A stretch of 64,000 nucleotides of DNA from Dicyema japonicum (lineage: Eukaryota > Dicyemida > Rhombozoa > Dicyemidae). Location of the stretch: positions 228,006-292,005 of the forward strand of contig RDEW01000046.1 in assembly GCA_011109175.1 (NCBI GenBank), read 5' to 3'. How positions within the stretch are numbered: the first letter of the stretch is position 1; each line of letters starts with the position of its first letter. The position numbers were made by a program, and so were the translations under genes. This document shows positions 34,898 through 45,644 of this stretch, piece after piece. The notes below the pieces were generated by a model. The model ran no database searches. It was given only the letters and a program-made list of their open reading frames with translations, and was not told the origin of the DNA.

Positions 34898-37800
34898 ATT
34901 TTTGGTTGAGGTGGTGACGTCCCTCTACTTGCACTATGTCTTCTTCGTATTGCTTACCAGTTTCTCCCCTCACTCTTGGATCCCTCAACTGCCGAGGCCT
35001 CAATCAGTGCTACAAGAAACAACAATTGGCGCGTGATCTGAGTAAATACAACATCTCTGTCTGTTGTTTGCAAGAGACGAAAATAACCGAACAATCTGCA
35101 GAACTGTTTCAGAATTTTTACCTTTTGACCCTCACACCAGACTGCAGGCACTATGGGCTCGGATTTGCTGTTCATCGGCACTTGTTTCACTGTGTCTCAA
35201 GAGTATGGGCAGTATCTGACCGTGTCGCGGTGTTACAAATCAAATGCGGAAACAAACTCAACTCAGTGATCTCCATCATAAATGTATATGCCCCAACCGG
35301 AGCACGTGTATCAACGAATATCGAAGAACTGGATACGTTTTACTCTACTCTCACAAGTGTGTACAACTCACTTTCATCCTCTTACTTTCTTTTTATCGCC
35401 GGGGACTGGAACGCCAGGGCCGGAAAAGCAAGACCTGGTGAAACGTGTATTGGATCCCACGGTAGAAACCGCCGTAACATCCCCGGAGAGGCATTAATAC
35501 AATTTTGCACGGCATTCAACCTACTCATATGCAACACTTGTTTCAAGCACCCGGCAAGACACAGGACCACGTGGGTTGGTACCAGAAAAGGCAAATCTGG
35601 AAACACAGTCAATATATACAATCAGATCGACTATATTATCTGCAAGCAACATCAGAAGGCCCTCCTACAGGACTCGAGATCTTACGGTGGACTTGAAACA
35701 AGTAGCGATCATAAACTTGTGGTCGCCCGGCTAGTACTTAAAAGAATCCATGGAATACACGGGAAACACAAAGGCCTTACCTCAGTACGTTTCGACACTG
35801 AGAGGTTACGCTACGAAGAATCCACCAAATGTCGTTATAGTGCAGTTCTGAGAGATAGCATCAACAGTATTAACCAAAATCAGCCGACAAACAGCTTATG
35901 GGATGAAATAGTGGTTGCTATCCAAAACACAGCCTTTAGTGTGCTTGGTCACATCACCAAATCTCGTCACAAACAATGTAATCCGGATATCGGACAACTC
36001 TCTGTAACACAGAAAGAGCTCAGACTCCGGATGGAAAACACAAACGCTCCGGAAGATATCAAAGTACTGCGCACCCAGAGAGGGAGAGTCTTAACGAAGA
36101 TCAAACAAATACAAAGATTCCTTGCCAAAAATGAAGCTGAGGAGAAAATCTCAGACATATTAAAGTACAAGAACGGACCAAGAATGTTCAAAGCAATCCG
36201 GCTTCTTAGCAGAGAAAACTGTCCAATTTCGTTAACTGTCCATGACAACCTTGGTCACGACGTTATCGGGACCATTAACAAAGCAAACGTTCTGGCATCC
36301 CATTTTGACCTTATGTTCAACAAACAGGACGCGGCTGACCAAGCAATGAAATCTCGGAAGTCTTACAAGTACACTCTAACTAGCCCTATTACCATATCCG
36401 AAACTCAACAAGCTATTAAAAAATTAAATACCGGAAGATCTGCCGGACCAGACTTCATTACTGCAGAACTTTTACAATACGGCCCGGAGGAGCTAATTGA
36501 AATGATTACTAACATTTTCAACCGGTCTCTCGAGGGTGCAGATGAACTGGAACTGGGAAAAGGGTGGCTAATTCCACTACAAAAACCGGGAAAAAGTAAA
36601 GGCCCCCCTCACAACTTCAGACCTATTATACTCCTAACCTCCATACGAAAAACATTATCCCTCATTGCTTTAAACCGAATAAAGGAGAGGGTGAACATAT
36701 TTCTTTCGGACGGCCAAAGTGGATTCCGGACGGGCAGGTCCACGGCTGACGTGGTATGGGGGCACAGGTGGTATTGTGCCCTGTGCCAAAAATACAAAAA
36801 ATCTATTGAGATACTTGGTATCGACATGTCCCGTGCGTTCGACTCGGTGGACCGTGGAAAACTTATGGAAGTGTTGGAGAGTTTTCTACTGCCTGACGAT
36901 GTCAAAATAATACACTTACTCATGCGGAACACTCAACTTGCCGTCAAAATTGGTGACTCTACCTCTAACTTTTTTTCGACCTCACGTGGAGTTCCACAGG
37001 GGGACTCACTATCCCCGGTCCTCTTTATTGTCTACCTTGAGGCCGCACTAAGAGAGTTCAGACCCCTGGTTGGCAACAATTATAACGAGATAATCTACGC
37101 GGACGACCTGGACTTTGTTTCTGAGGATATTCAAGTACTTCAACACATGCTTAACGTTCTTCCACACGTATTCTCGAAATGGTTCTTAACCGTTAACACC
37201 GATAAAACAGAGTTCACAACACTTACACGCAATGATCGAAGATCGGACGAGTCTTGGAGAAAGCAAAAGAAGGTGGGTTCGCTTCTCGGGGACTCAGAAG
37301 ATGTTTCTCGGAGGAAAATCCTCGCAATGTGTGCACTAAAGAAAGTATCGAATATGTGGGGTCATAAGAAGAGGATGGGATTAAACACCAAACTCAGAAT
37401 ATACAAGGCTTTTGTCATCCCCGTCCTGACCTACAATTCAGGCACTTGGGGAATCTCTAAACAAGAGATGGACCGTCTTGACGCTTTCCACAGGACACAA
37501 TTGAAATCAGTAATCAAGATCAAGTGGCCTAAGAAGATCTCAAACAATGACCTCTACTCGAAGTGCAAATCTGGTATACTATCCGAGGAGATCTTCAGAT
37601 CAAGATGGAGTCTCTTTGGACATATCTTACGTCTAAATGCTCAAGTAGCCGCGAATATCGCCATGGAAAACTACTTAATGCATACGGGAGCCGGTTTCCG
37701 TGGAAGACCAAGAGTCACACTCCCAACTATTTTGAATGGAGACCTGTCGGCTGTGGGACTGAAGCTCACTTCCGCAGACGACCTAGATACCTTAAGGGAA

Positions 37801-37918
37801 CTGGCTCGAAGTAGAGGGTCCTGGAAAAGGCTGATAGAGAGGATGGCTAGAAATACGGCACAAGGGAGGCTTGATTAATTTTATGACTTCTCGGGAGTGC
37901 TTTAAATAATAATAAATA
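34898..37918 (+). mobile_element. LINE-A, intact full-length element with perfect 13-bp target duplication
   Basis: 3,021 bp bounded by ACACAATTAAACT at 34885-34897 and 37919-37931. The 5' leader is 38 bases (GGTTGAGGTGGTGACGTCCC) before the single ORF. The 3' UTR is about 40 bases, CTTCTCGGGAGTGCTTTAAA and (AAT)n. Single-ORF, 3-kb, short-UTR architecture resembles RTE-type elements, but the clade needs a tree. It is the only copy in the window with no visible coding defect. Confidence 0.95.
34936..37878 (+). CDS. LINE-A polyprotein: APE-type endonuclease plus reverse transcriptase (980 aa)
   Basis: Nicks target DNA and copies the element RNA by target-primed reverse transcription. The endonuclease is residues 10-265: LNCRGL (N18), LQETKI (E47), NVYAPTG, GDWNAR (D157, N159), IYNQIDYII and SSDHKL (D258, H259). 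A linker follows. RT spans about residues 490-800: GRSAGPDFITAELL, PLQKPGKSKG, QSGFRTGRSTADVVW, LGIDMSRAFDSVDRGKL, SRGVPQGDSLSPVLF and catalytic YADD (721-724). The C-terminal region has RSRWSLFGHILRL and FRGRPRVTLP. No RNase H domain, CCHC knuckle or separate gag ORF is visible. The start ATG is the first in the element. All catalytic residues that I can check are present. Confidence 0.95.
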   Translation: MSSSYCLPVSPLTLGSLNCRGLNQCYKKQQLARDLSKYNISVCCLQETKITEQSAELFQNFYLLTLTPDCRHYGLGFAVHRHLFHCVSRVWAVSDRVAVLQIKCGNKLNSVISIINVYAPTGARVSTNIEELDTFYSTLTSVYNSLSSSYFLFIAGDWNARAGKARPGETCIGSHGRNRRNIPGEALIQFCTAFNLLICNTCFKHPARHRTTWVGTRKGKSGNTVNIYNQIDYIICKQHQKALLQDSRSYGGLETSSDHKLVVARLVLKRIHGIHGKHKGLTSVRFDTERLRYEESTKCRYSAVLRDSINSINQNQPTNSLWDEIVVAIQNTAFSVLGHITKSRHKQCNPDIGQLSVTQKELRLRMENTNAPEDIKVLRTQRGRVLTKIKQIQRFLAKNEAEEKISDILKYKNGPRMFKAIRLLSRENCPISLTVHDNLGHDVIGTINKANVLASHFDLMFNKQDAADQAMKSRKSYKYTLTSPITISETQQAIKKLNTGRSAGPDFITAELLQYGPEELIEMITNIFNRSLEGADELELGKGWLIPLQKPGKSKGPPHNFRPIILLTSIRKTLSLIALNRIKERVNIFLSDGQSGFRTGRSTADVVWGHRWYCALCQKYKKSIEILGIDMSRAFDSVDRGKLMEVLESFLLPDDVKIIHLLMRNTQLAVKIGDSTSNFFSTSRGVPQGDSLSPVLFIVYLEAALREFRPLVGNNYNEIIYADDLDFVSEDIQVLQHMLNVLPHVFSKWFLTVNTDKTEFTTLTRNDRRSDESWRKQKKVGSLLGDSEDVSRRKILAMCALKKVSNMWGHKKRMGLNTKLRIYKAFVIPVLTYNSGTWGISKQEMDRLDAFHRTQLKSVIKIKWPKKISNNDLYSKCKSGILSEEIFRSRWSLFGHILRLNAQVAANIAMENYLMHTGAGFRGRPRVTLPTILNGDLSAVGLKLTSADDLDTLRELARSRGSWKRLIERMARNTAQGRLD

Positions 37919-37931
37919 ACACAATTAAACT

Positions 37932-38224
37932 GCCAACTAGTTTGATCACGGATTCATACATGGTAATTCATTACCATCAGAGACACTTGTGATGGGTACA
38001 CTAAGCAGAATTTTTAATAAAGAGGATCATCTCAAAATGCTTAAAAGGGCAACCAGTAAATTTTCATTGTCGGTAAATTCAAGGGACCAAGTAGACGGGT
38101 TCCTAGATAGAAGAGGTCGAAATTTTTATTTTTTTATTTTATCTTTAAAATGTGATTTTGGAGATGTTTGAACCAATTATGGCTTCAATGACTCTTGGAT
38201 TATGTATCTTCTGACTGTCATGTA
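37932..38224. other. Intergenic, short open frame of doubtful meaning
   Basis: A 59-codon frame starting GTLSRIFNKEDHLKMLKRAT at 37992 could be a first exon of an unknown gene, but no continuation with a tiny intron is convincing. Confidence 0.3.
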
Positions 38225-38465
38225 TTATTATTTAAGCCAGAGAAACACCGTCTTAACCAATAACTAATATTCAGGTGATCCCGGCATCTCTCAATAATCG
38301 GGCCATTTTTTCTCGATGCTCCGACCGTGATCCCACGCATTTTATATACGGACGGGGGTCTTTTTCCTTTCCTCTTCTGAAATTGCCTCCAGTTGCTTCT
38401 ATGATAGACTCGAGTGCTCTGGGGCAATTTCTTTATCTGTATATTTTTCTAGTAATTTTTTTGCT
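38225..38465 (-). mobile_element. Short LINE-B-derived retroposon, second copy
   Basis: Nearly identical to 2810-3045, with the same 5' boundary (AGAAAAATATACAGATAAAG) and the same 3' tail (AATAATA). No clear target duplication here. Confidence 0.82.
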
Positions 38466-38674
38466 CTTGAATTTTTGTTAGGTTCGTTGCCGACAGGTTA
38501 GATCCCCATGCAGCACATGCATAGCCTATGGTGTGGTGAATTGAATTTCACATTCCCGCAACAACTCCAGCTTTCTAGCAACATTGAAATTTTTTTATAA
38601 TTTATTTTTAATGTGACTATGGTCAACAAAAAACTGCACTTAGCCATATTAGCAATATCTCTGTGACTCATGGT

Positions 38675-38977
38675 TTTTTAACAGCCTTTTCACGTGAGTC
38701 ATAATATCTATAGCTCCGCATAGGCAGGACACACACTTTATTTAAGTAAAGAACAGTTAATTTTTTTAACTAATCGTAGAACCAAGGAATGATCTTTATT
38801 TCTTTTTCTTGTGTGTGGGTCCTTTTTAAACTATCCAGTTCCGCAGTAAATATCCACTGATGACGGCGTCACTCGTCAAGCCCTTTTAGCATCGTAGATG
38901 CGTGGAATCTTCCACCAGGTGAACAGCAGCGAGAATCGAACTCGTAACCTAAGCCACTTTGCCCCCACTATGCCACG
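38675..38977 (-). mobile_element. SINE1, full length, 12-bp target duplication
   Basis: Flanked by GTGACTCATGGT at 38663-38674 and 38978-38989. Read on the minus strand, the head is GGCATAGTGGGGGCAAAGTG with B box AGTTCGATTC; the 3' end GAGCTATAGATATTATGACT is followed by a short A/T tail. Confidence 0.92.
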
Positions 38978-38989
38978 GTGACTCATGGT

Positions 38990-39512
38990 GTGGTTGCAAA
39001 AAAATATTTCCCATTACATAATGTACTCTTACATTATGTAATTAATAGAATTAAAAATCTAAATTTGTCTATTCAAAGTATTCGTAAGATTTAATCTGAA
39101 ATTCGGTTGCTACGCAATTAATGAAATCTGGGAACGGTAGCTTGGCGCTCGTCCTGTAACCGCTACATAGCAAACTATTTTTAGTTGCTTGAAGAAAGAA
39201 ATAAGTTGCCTCTGTTTGGTACAAATGTAAGCAGTTTTCTCCAAAGCAGGTGATCCACAAGAAAATTATCTGGGATCTTCAGCTTTTGGCTGTAACGTTC
39301 TTGTTAGCCACCAGTTTTTTTTGCACACGAAGGGTCCGGGGGTAAATATGTAAATTGATATGAGACTCAGGGACCCTAGAGAACGAAGAAGGTTTTCAAA
39401 ACGCCTAATAATCATCATCGTTCAAGGTAACATCCATTATCTATACAATTGAGCCTGATTTGTTTAAATAAGGATTAAAATTAAACAAGAATTAAATGTC
39501 TCTATAACAACC
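38990..39512. other. Intergenic, no feature recognised
   Basis: A minus-strand open stretch at 39069-39260 does not resemble any family I know and has no flanking exons. Upstream region of the NHL gene. Confidence 0.35.
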
Positions 39513-40624
39513 ATGTGGAATAAAGCAATGTCAGTTGCATATTATGGATACAAATACAATAAACCTGAGGTTAGAACACGTCGACTAAAACTGAAAGATT
39601 ATCTAAATTTAAATATTAGAAAAGATAATAAAATAATAATTAAAAGTCTAAATAATAATCATTTTAGGTAGAAGGACTCAAGTTATTCAAGTTGAACAAA
39701 TTTTTGAGTTTATTGAAGATCTTGATCGAATATCAACTGAATTGTTAAAATATTCAGTATACAAAAGGTTTTTACATTATTTTAAAATTTAAGTCAGAAA
39801 CTAAAGACTCTCCATACAGTGACAGACCATTTTAAATCTGGATACCCACAAGCGATCGCTGTCTCTCCAAGAACTGGAAAAATTGCCGTAGTGGATCGTT
39901 TTCAAGGAAAGGTATCTTATTTCAACAGCTCTGTTATTTTTATTAATTCATTTGAAATTCCAAACAATGATTACAAATCAATATCTTTAACTTTTCTCAT
40001 AAATGAGTCTTTGTTAATATGTATGAATTGTGGTTCAAGAAATCTGATTGTAATTATAATTTTAATAAGCAGATTCACGAAAATACAGAAAAAATAGACG
40101 AAATTGACTATTATCCACCACCACTTTGTGTTTCCTCAAATAGTACTGTTGTTGCAATTCTTGACGAGTCATTGAAATTGACATTATTTAAAGAAACCCC
40201 CAAAAGCAATCCAATTATGTCAATATTATTTTCTGATATATTTACAACGTTTAATGATATTTTTAATCAATTCAGTTTGTGTTTAAATCAAGATATAATA
40301 TATGTAGCAAGCAAAACAGAAAGTTTCATATGTATGTATAAAATGAGTGATAAATCAATTCATAAAATTAAACTCAAAGTCGAGGATCTGACAATACGCC
40401 CCTCAGCAATTTGCTGTGATTTGAAGGGACATCTTATTATTGCTGATTTATTTAATCACAGAATTTGGGAGATAAATTCAGATCATGTCATTATTATGGA
40501 TGTTCAAAATGACATTCACGGAATAACAGGAGTGGCTATTTCACCAAATAGTAATTTGATAATATTAGAAATATGGATTTGTCCACAAGTTGCATCAATC
40601 AAAGTAATCCTTAATAAATACTAA
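39513..40624 (+). CDS. NHL-repeat beta-propeller protein, four exons
   Basis: Introns 39646-39667, 39768-39793 and 40050-40072 (22, 26, 23 nt) are removed, giving 346 residues in one frame. After a basic N-terminus (RTRRLKLKDYLNL) and a helical stretch (VEQIFEFIEDLDRI), blades follow with NHL-like signatures: GYPQAIAVSPRTGKIAVVDR, RPSAICCDLKGHLIIADLFN then HRIWEIN, and ITGVAISPNSNLIIL. This is the pattern of a six-bladed propeller of the TRIM2/TRIM71/brat type, usually a protein or RNA binding surface. No RING, B-box or filamin domain is visible, so I do not assign a symbol. It could be a lone NHL protein or a shortened TRIM-NHL. Confidence 0.75.
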
Positions 40625-40809
40625 TCTGTGAAATTCTAATAATTAAATTTATTTTACCAATAACAAAATCTTATGACTGGATGTAATTGGAAAGAATAAA
40701 AGTAGCACAAATTAAAGTGTTTACTCAAAGTTAGCCTTTTTTCCTAATTATCAATTATACACTGCTCACGGCCAGCTATCGATCACACAAATTGATAATG
40801 CTAAATTTA

Positions 40810-42061
40810 CGAATTAGGCATTGATTAAATTATCAACATATTTTTTTAAATTTTTTTTAACTTTATTTAACAAAAAAGTAACAGTAACAACTGCTCTCAT
40901 AATTGATGACGCATTTCCTCTGACGATTTGCAAAAAAATGCGCTCAATGAGCCAGCTCCTTTCTCTCCGATCATTTTTTCTCTTCGCGATGAGCGAACCG
41001 ATTCTATTTAGCAAGATCAGAGACCTGCTTCCTATAATTCCTGACATTTCTACTGCGACTGGTTCGAAAATGAACTGTCCACCAAGACATGCGTATTTCT
41101 TTACTTTAGAATCTCAGCCTTTTTTGAAGCAGAGCCTAGGTAGTTGCTGTCGTTGCAAGGTTGGAGGGAGAGAGGCCACCGACACAGGTGGCGTCCCAGG
41201 AAAGGTATTTACCACTTTCTAATGGGAAGAGAGTGGTTCCTTTTGGTCTTCGGTTTGCTTGAGCAAGCTTAAGCGACTGGTTCAGCGTCCGAACCGTTAA
41301 TGTAGTGTAGGATCTGGCGTGAGACCACTAGAAGCATATATTGAAAATAGACAGGCCGGGATAAGCGTATTCCGATTCCTCCGTAGCGAAGAGGTAGTTT
41401 ACATTGGATAAATCCAGTTTTATCAAAAGAAATGTTGATCGTTTCTTTAACGGCAGTCCTCAGCTTATCGTTGATGGCTCTTAAAAAATTCATGTCCGTG
41501 AAACATGGGGCTGTCAGTATAGGAAAAAAGAGTAAGGTGAAAATTCCTGAGGAAGAATAAAGACATGTGGGAGTCCATGGTTTGTAAATTTAATGTAAAT
41601 TGTTGAAATGATGTATTTTTTTCCTCCAGGAAAGTTGATAAATTATTGCAGTATAGAGGAGAGCCAAGAAAAATTGCGTTTTCGAGTTGGGTGACCGATA
41701 AATCGCGGAGATAAGTAGAAATAGCAGCCACTGCACGGCCGAAGTCTTCCTCTCCGCAAACAACGTTTATAATTTTACATTTATATGGGTTCGGTTCCGC
41801 AAGTGCAGAGTTGGCAGACTCGACTTCCGCCATCACAATATCTCAATTACCTCCGACGGTCACGTCGTCCAGGTACCATAGGTTCAATGAAGTTCGCATC
41901 GTCGATGCTGCACAGTCGATACCCAAAGCAAAGAGCAAGGTGCCAAGAGGGTCACCTTGTTGAACTTCAGTCTTGGATTCGACGATGTGTTGCCAGAATA
42001 TCAGCGTACATGGGAACCATAAACAAATTTTTATATTCTGTGATTTCCGGGATCCTGGAGA
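40810..42061 (-). mobile_element. Family C reverse transcriptase, 5'-truncated and broken
   Basis: Minus strand, three main frames. The RT core is TEVQQGDPLGTLLFALGI and LNLWYLDDVTVGGN (YLDD in place of YADD). Then come NPYKCKIINVVCGEED, LGSPLYCNNLSTFLEEK and MDSHMSLFFLRNFHLTL, the helical LPLRYGGIGIRLSRP, and the ending RRERSWLIERIFLQIVRGNA. This layout is common to a widespread group of invertebrate elements distinct from A and B. No endonuclease part is present here. Confidence 0.75.
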
Positions 42062-42235
42062 TGCAAATAATAATAACAATATAGTTAATCAATTGACATC
42101 GCTTGTGCCGCACCCCGGATAATTCTTGCCGTCAGACGCTCCACGCTCCTCTTGAGATTGCGATTTTTTCTGAGGTCGTCTAAGTCATCAAGGGTTTCCA
42201 GTCGCATTTTGAAATTTTTAGGTCGTTATTTAAGG
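42062..42235 (-). mobile_element. LINE-A 3' end fragment
   Basis: Minus strand: LETLDDLDDLRKNRNLKRSV and GAAQAMSID-stop correspond to the LINE-A ending DDLDTLRELARSRGSW and TAQGRLD, followed by an (ATT)n tail at 42062-42075. Confidence 0.75.
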
Positions 42236-42299
42236 TCAGAGGAAATGATGTCCGTGGCCCCGAAATGAACCAGTGCTTAGGAAGTATAGTTCCATGATA

Positions 42300-42375
42300 T
42301 CATTTGCGCGAGCAGGAGGAGGAGGTGATGACATCCTTTCTCTGGCACTATGTCTAATTCACACCCTCAGGAGAT
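42300..42375 (+). mobile_element. LINE-A 5' leader scrap
   Basis: GAGGAGGTGATGACATCC then GGCACTATGTCTAATTC matches the leader and start of the intact copy (GAGGTGGTGACGTCCCTC, TGCACTATGTCTTCTTC). It lies head to head with the 3' scrap on the other strand. Confidence 0.55.
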
Positions 42376-42589
42376 GCTAGCTTCTATGATTCTATCTTGC
42401 GACATAATTTATTGATTATTTGTTGGTTAAATAAAAATTTATTTATTAAATTATCAACATAATTTTTTGTCATCGCTTTGTATACTTCTCATGGGATCAC
42501 ACCATACAATGTTTATCTTTCCTATACAATGTGTTGTTTTCAGTTCTTAAGTCCCGATTTTAAATATATAAAGAATAAAATAGGGGATA

Positions 42590-42840
42590 GATATTAAGTT
42601 TTCTATCTTTGTTATGGGCTTGATGAATTTTAGCGCAAGAATTATAATACCCTGTCCCAACGGGAAAATGCTCCTATGTTTGATAATATCATTCATGATC
42701 AAAGTAATATCCTCAAAAATTTTATATGCCTCGTATTTAATGAGTTCTGTTTTGAGTCCATTCGGGTCAAGACTTTTGTCATTTTTAAATTTTAAGCATG
42801 CCAGCTGTGCATGTTGGGAAGATAGAATCTAGTCTAAGTA
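42590..42840 (-). mobile_element. LINE-A RT N-terminal scrap
   Basis: Minus strand reads LKFKNDKSLDPNGLKTELIK, then IFEDITLIMNDIIKH and FPLGQGIIIL, matching GRSAGPDFITAELLQYG and ELGKGWLIPL of the intact copy. Confidence 0.65.
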
Positions 42841-43019
42841 TCGCTTTTCAACAATAAATGATGTAATCTCATGACCATTTGATGTAAATAGCTACCTAAA
42901 TATTTTTAACATCGGTTTGATCTTCCATAAAATCGAAATCTTTGTCCTTTGCCTCTTTGATGAATCTGAAATGTATATTTTGACTCTTAATAATTGGTCT
43001 ATTTCAGATGGCTACAGAT

Positions 43020-43305
43020 TCTTCAGTTCTGTCAAGATCCAGAAAATCTATTTTGTTCATCCGCGGCACGACAGACATCTGCCCCCCCCACCGACTTCTT
43101 GTGTAGACACAAGCATGACAGTTTCTGGAAGTAGTTGGGTTCAATGATGACCACGGTATAATAATGGCAGGACGATAAGAAGAACTGAGATCACATAATT
43201 AGTTTGAAACCCGCTTGTCTATTTCCAAGGCAAATAAAACCGATTGGTTAAAAAGTTCGATACTAATACTTTCTTTCTTGGTGTTTCCTCGAGTTATGTG
43301 AACAA
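43020..43305 (+). mobile_element. LINE-B 3' end scrap
   Basis: Ends GAACTGAGATCACATAATTAG and, further on, CTTTCTTTCTTGGTGTTTCC, a decayed version of the LINE-B 3' UTR. Confidence 0.55.
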
Positions 43306-44129
43306 ATTAAAATTACATGTGGTCATGTGGATTCCGTGTTATTCATTTATTTCTGGTGTCACATAATACTAAACGGTATTACAAAAGAACCATATCCACC
43401 AACTTATTCTTTCTGATGGAAGTGTAATGAACATCTTATACTTTAAAGAGGTCAAGAAGAATTCATCTCAGTCTCATCTATGCAATTGTATATGTCAAAA
43501 ATCATGGAATTACAGTCACTCCTATCAAAACATTATGTGAACGTTCCTGTTAACAAAAAGACTTAATCTTGTATCTTCAACTAAACCTTCCAAAGATACA
43601 TCGTTGGAGAAAGGACCGTTTTGTACAAGGCGATAGGCTCATGAATATTAGCAACTCCATTATCGTATTCAGACATCGGATATCTATTTGGAAGAAGACA
43701 GACATCAGAACAACAAACTATAGCTTTGTAAAATAGCCAATCACTCAAAATTTCGTAAACTGTTATATTTTTCTACTTGGATCATGTCCGAGTGGTTACT
43801 AGACTTAATGAACTCGGCCTCTTCAACAATGTAATTATCTTCAGTGACTTGAGCGCCAACAATGATTCAACAACCAAAACTTCGACATGAGAGGAAACCT
43901 AATTATTGATTCCATCGAAAAGCTGATGGTTTTAAAAAATCCTAGCAATTAATTCATGACATTAATTCGACGTAATGGTAATTCAACCTCTCTGGGTCTA
44001 CTAATATGCTAACCCAATTTATTATTAGATCACCGAGAAAGAAAGACAGAAAAAACGTCAGACAGTTTATAATCCCAGTTACCGCAATCAAACGAGCCAT
44101 CCAACATCTGTGGTCTCCCATTGTTCCCA
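43306..44129 (+). mobile_element. Mostly unassigned; LINE-B endonuclease scrap at 43800-43960
   Basis: 43800-43960 reads LNELGLFNNVIIFSDLSANN and RGNLIIDSIEKLMVLKNPSN, matching the GDLNAK region of LINE-B. The remaining bases give no supported feature. Confidence 0.45.
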
Positions 44130-45290
44130 CTACCGTGAGAAAGAGCCTTCTCTCATCCCACGTAGTATTCTACGTGGCCACTCCATTCCGAGTAAGCTTC
44201 TTAGTTGCCTTCTATGGAACGAATCCAGTTTCAAAGTTCGTTGAAGTAACTTCCCATGTCCCAGCGTTGTACAGTAGGATCGGTTACAGAAACGCGTTGT
44301 AAAGTCTGCATCTGATGTCAATTCCAAGTTTTTTGGCTCTTAGCCATCCTTTCTTCAGTTTAGCCATTTGCCAGTGTTTTTTTCCTTAGTACATCTTCAG
44401 CGTCTCCTAGTAGAGAGCCGAGCTTATTAGTACGTCTCCATCTTTCATGAGTAATATCGTCTTCTCTTTTGATTTCCGCAATTTCAGTTTTGTTAACATT
44501 TACTCTAAGAAACCATTTCTCAAGCTCCGCAGGTGAAAGGACAAAACACCCTTCACATCAAAAACAAAGATGGAAAAATCGTGGGTAACCCGGAAGAAAA
44601 AACAGAATTGATTGCACGACATTTCGAAACACTATTGAATAAAGAAAATAAGGACTTTCCCCTTTTCCAGGGAGAAGCAAAGGCGCTAAAAATTCCAATC
44701 ACAGTGAAAAAGGTAAAATTAGCGCTAAATAAACTAAGAACAACAAGAGTGCTGGGCCGGACAACATAAGATATTTCGAGTAGGTGTTGGAGTGCGGTCG
44801 CGTCCCGTGATACGAAATCCACATCATCCGCATAAGATGTTTCTTCTATGTCTCCTATATAGCATTTACGGAGATCGCGGAGTGCAGATTCAAGGTATAT
44901 GGTGAATAGTAAAGGGGAGAGAGAATCACCCTGGGGTGTCCCAATCGTTGTTTTGAAACTGCGGGAAGTTGCTCCTTCTGTCCTCACAGATAGTCTTGTG
45001 TTCGCAAGTAGTAGTCTGATTATCCTAACGACGATTTATCCAATATTTGTTCAAGCACATTCATCAGTTTCTGTCTGTTTATTGAGTCGAAAGCTCTGGA
45101 GAGATCTATTCCCAACACGGTCGTTGAGCTCTTGAATCTTTGGTGCGTTGCGCAGCGCCATCTGTGGCTTCATACAATGTCTGCCATAGACCTCCCTTCT
45201 CGAAACCAACTTGTATAGATCCGACACACCATTTATCAGACTTAGTGCAATGTTTGCCAGCACCTTGCGCATCGAATTCAAAAGTATTAT
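44130..45290 (-). mobile_element. LINE-A RT fragment with an internal inverted block
   Basis: Minus strand: HRWRCATHQRFKSST-like segment, VLGIDLSRAFDSINRQKL, TIGTPQGDSLSPLLFTIYLE and SYADDVDFVSRDATALQHLL, ending near 44770. Then 44533-44769 is LINE-A sequence in the opposite (+) orientation (NKDGKIVGNPEEKTELIARH), taken from upstream of the RT. After it the minus-strand reading resumes exactly where it left off: EKWFLRVNVNKTEI and NKLGSLLGDAEDVLRKK. Confidence 0.85.
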
Positions 45291-45339
45291 CGTTTCTCGT
45301 TTGTTTTACTGATAAATTTGTTAATCTCCTTGTTTAGTG

Positions 45340-45577
45340 TTATGTTATCCAAATATAGTCGATCTCATAAGCCAATTTTCACCAATCTCTCCGATCCGTC
45401 GCAAATTGGAGTAGCCTTGATATAATTCGTATTTGTTTAGTGTACGAATTCTTATTTATCTTCTTTTGACGGTATGTTTTTTTTCTTTAAACAGATTCTT
45501 TCTTTGACTAAATGTTTGGCTGTTGAATTGAATCGCCTGTTTGTCAGTTGTCTTCCCATTGGAATAAATAATTTTCT
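45340..45577 (-). mobile_element. LINE-B EN/RT linker scrap
   Basis: Minus strand reads ARKLFIPMGRQLTNRRFNST and AKHLVKERI, matching KKKYIPMGRQPTSSKRFNTT of the 5886-8444 copy. Directly next to it (45578-45590) is the 13-mer GCGCCACGCGGCT of the SINE2 head. Confidence 0.65.
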
Positions 45578-45644
45578 AGCGCCACGCGGCTATTTTTTTT
45601 CTCTCATCACCTGTCTCCAAACCTAAGGGTTTCAGTTTATTTTA

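Noticed and set aside
37989-38171. Small protein gene of 60 codons
   Set aside because: No family resemblance, low-complexity 3' end, no convincing second exon.
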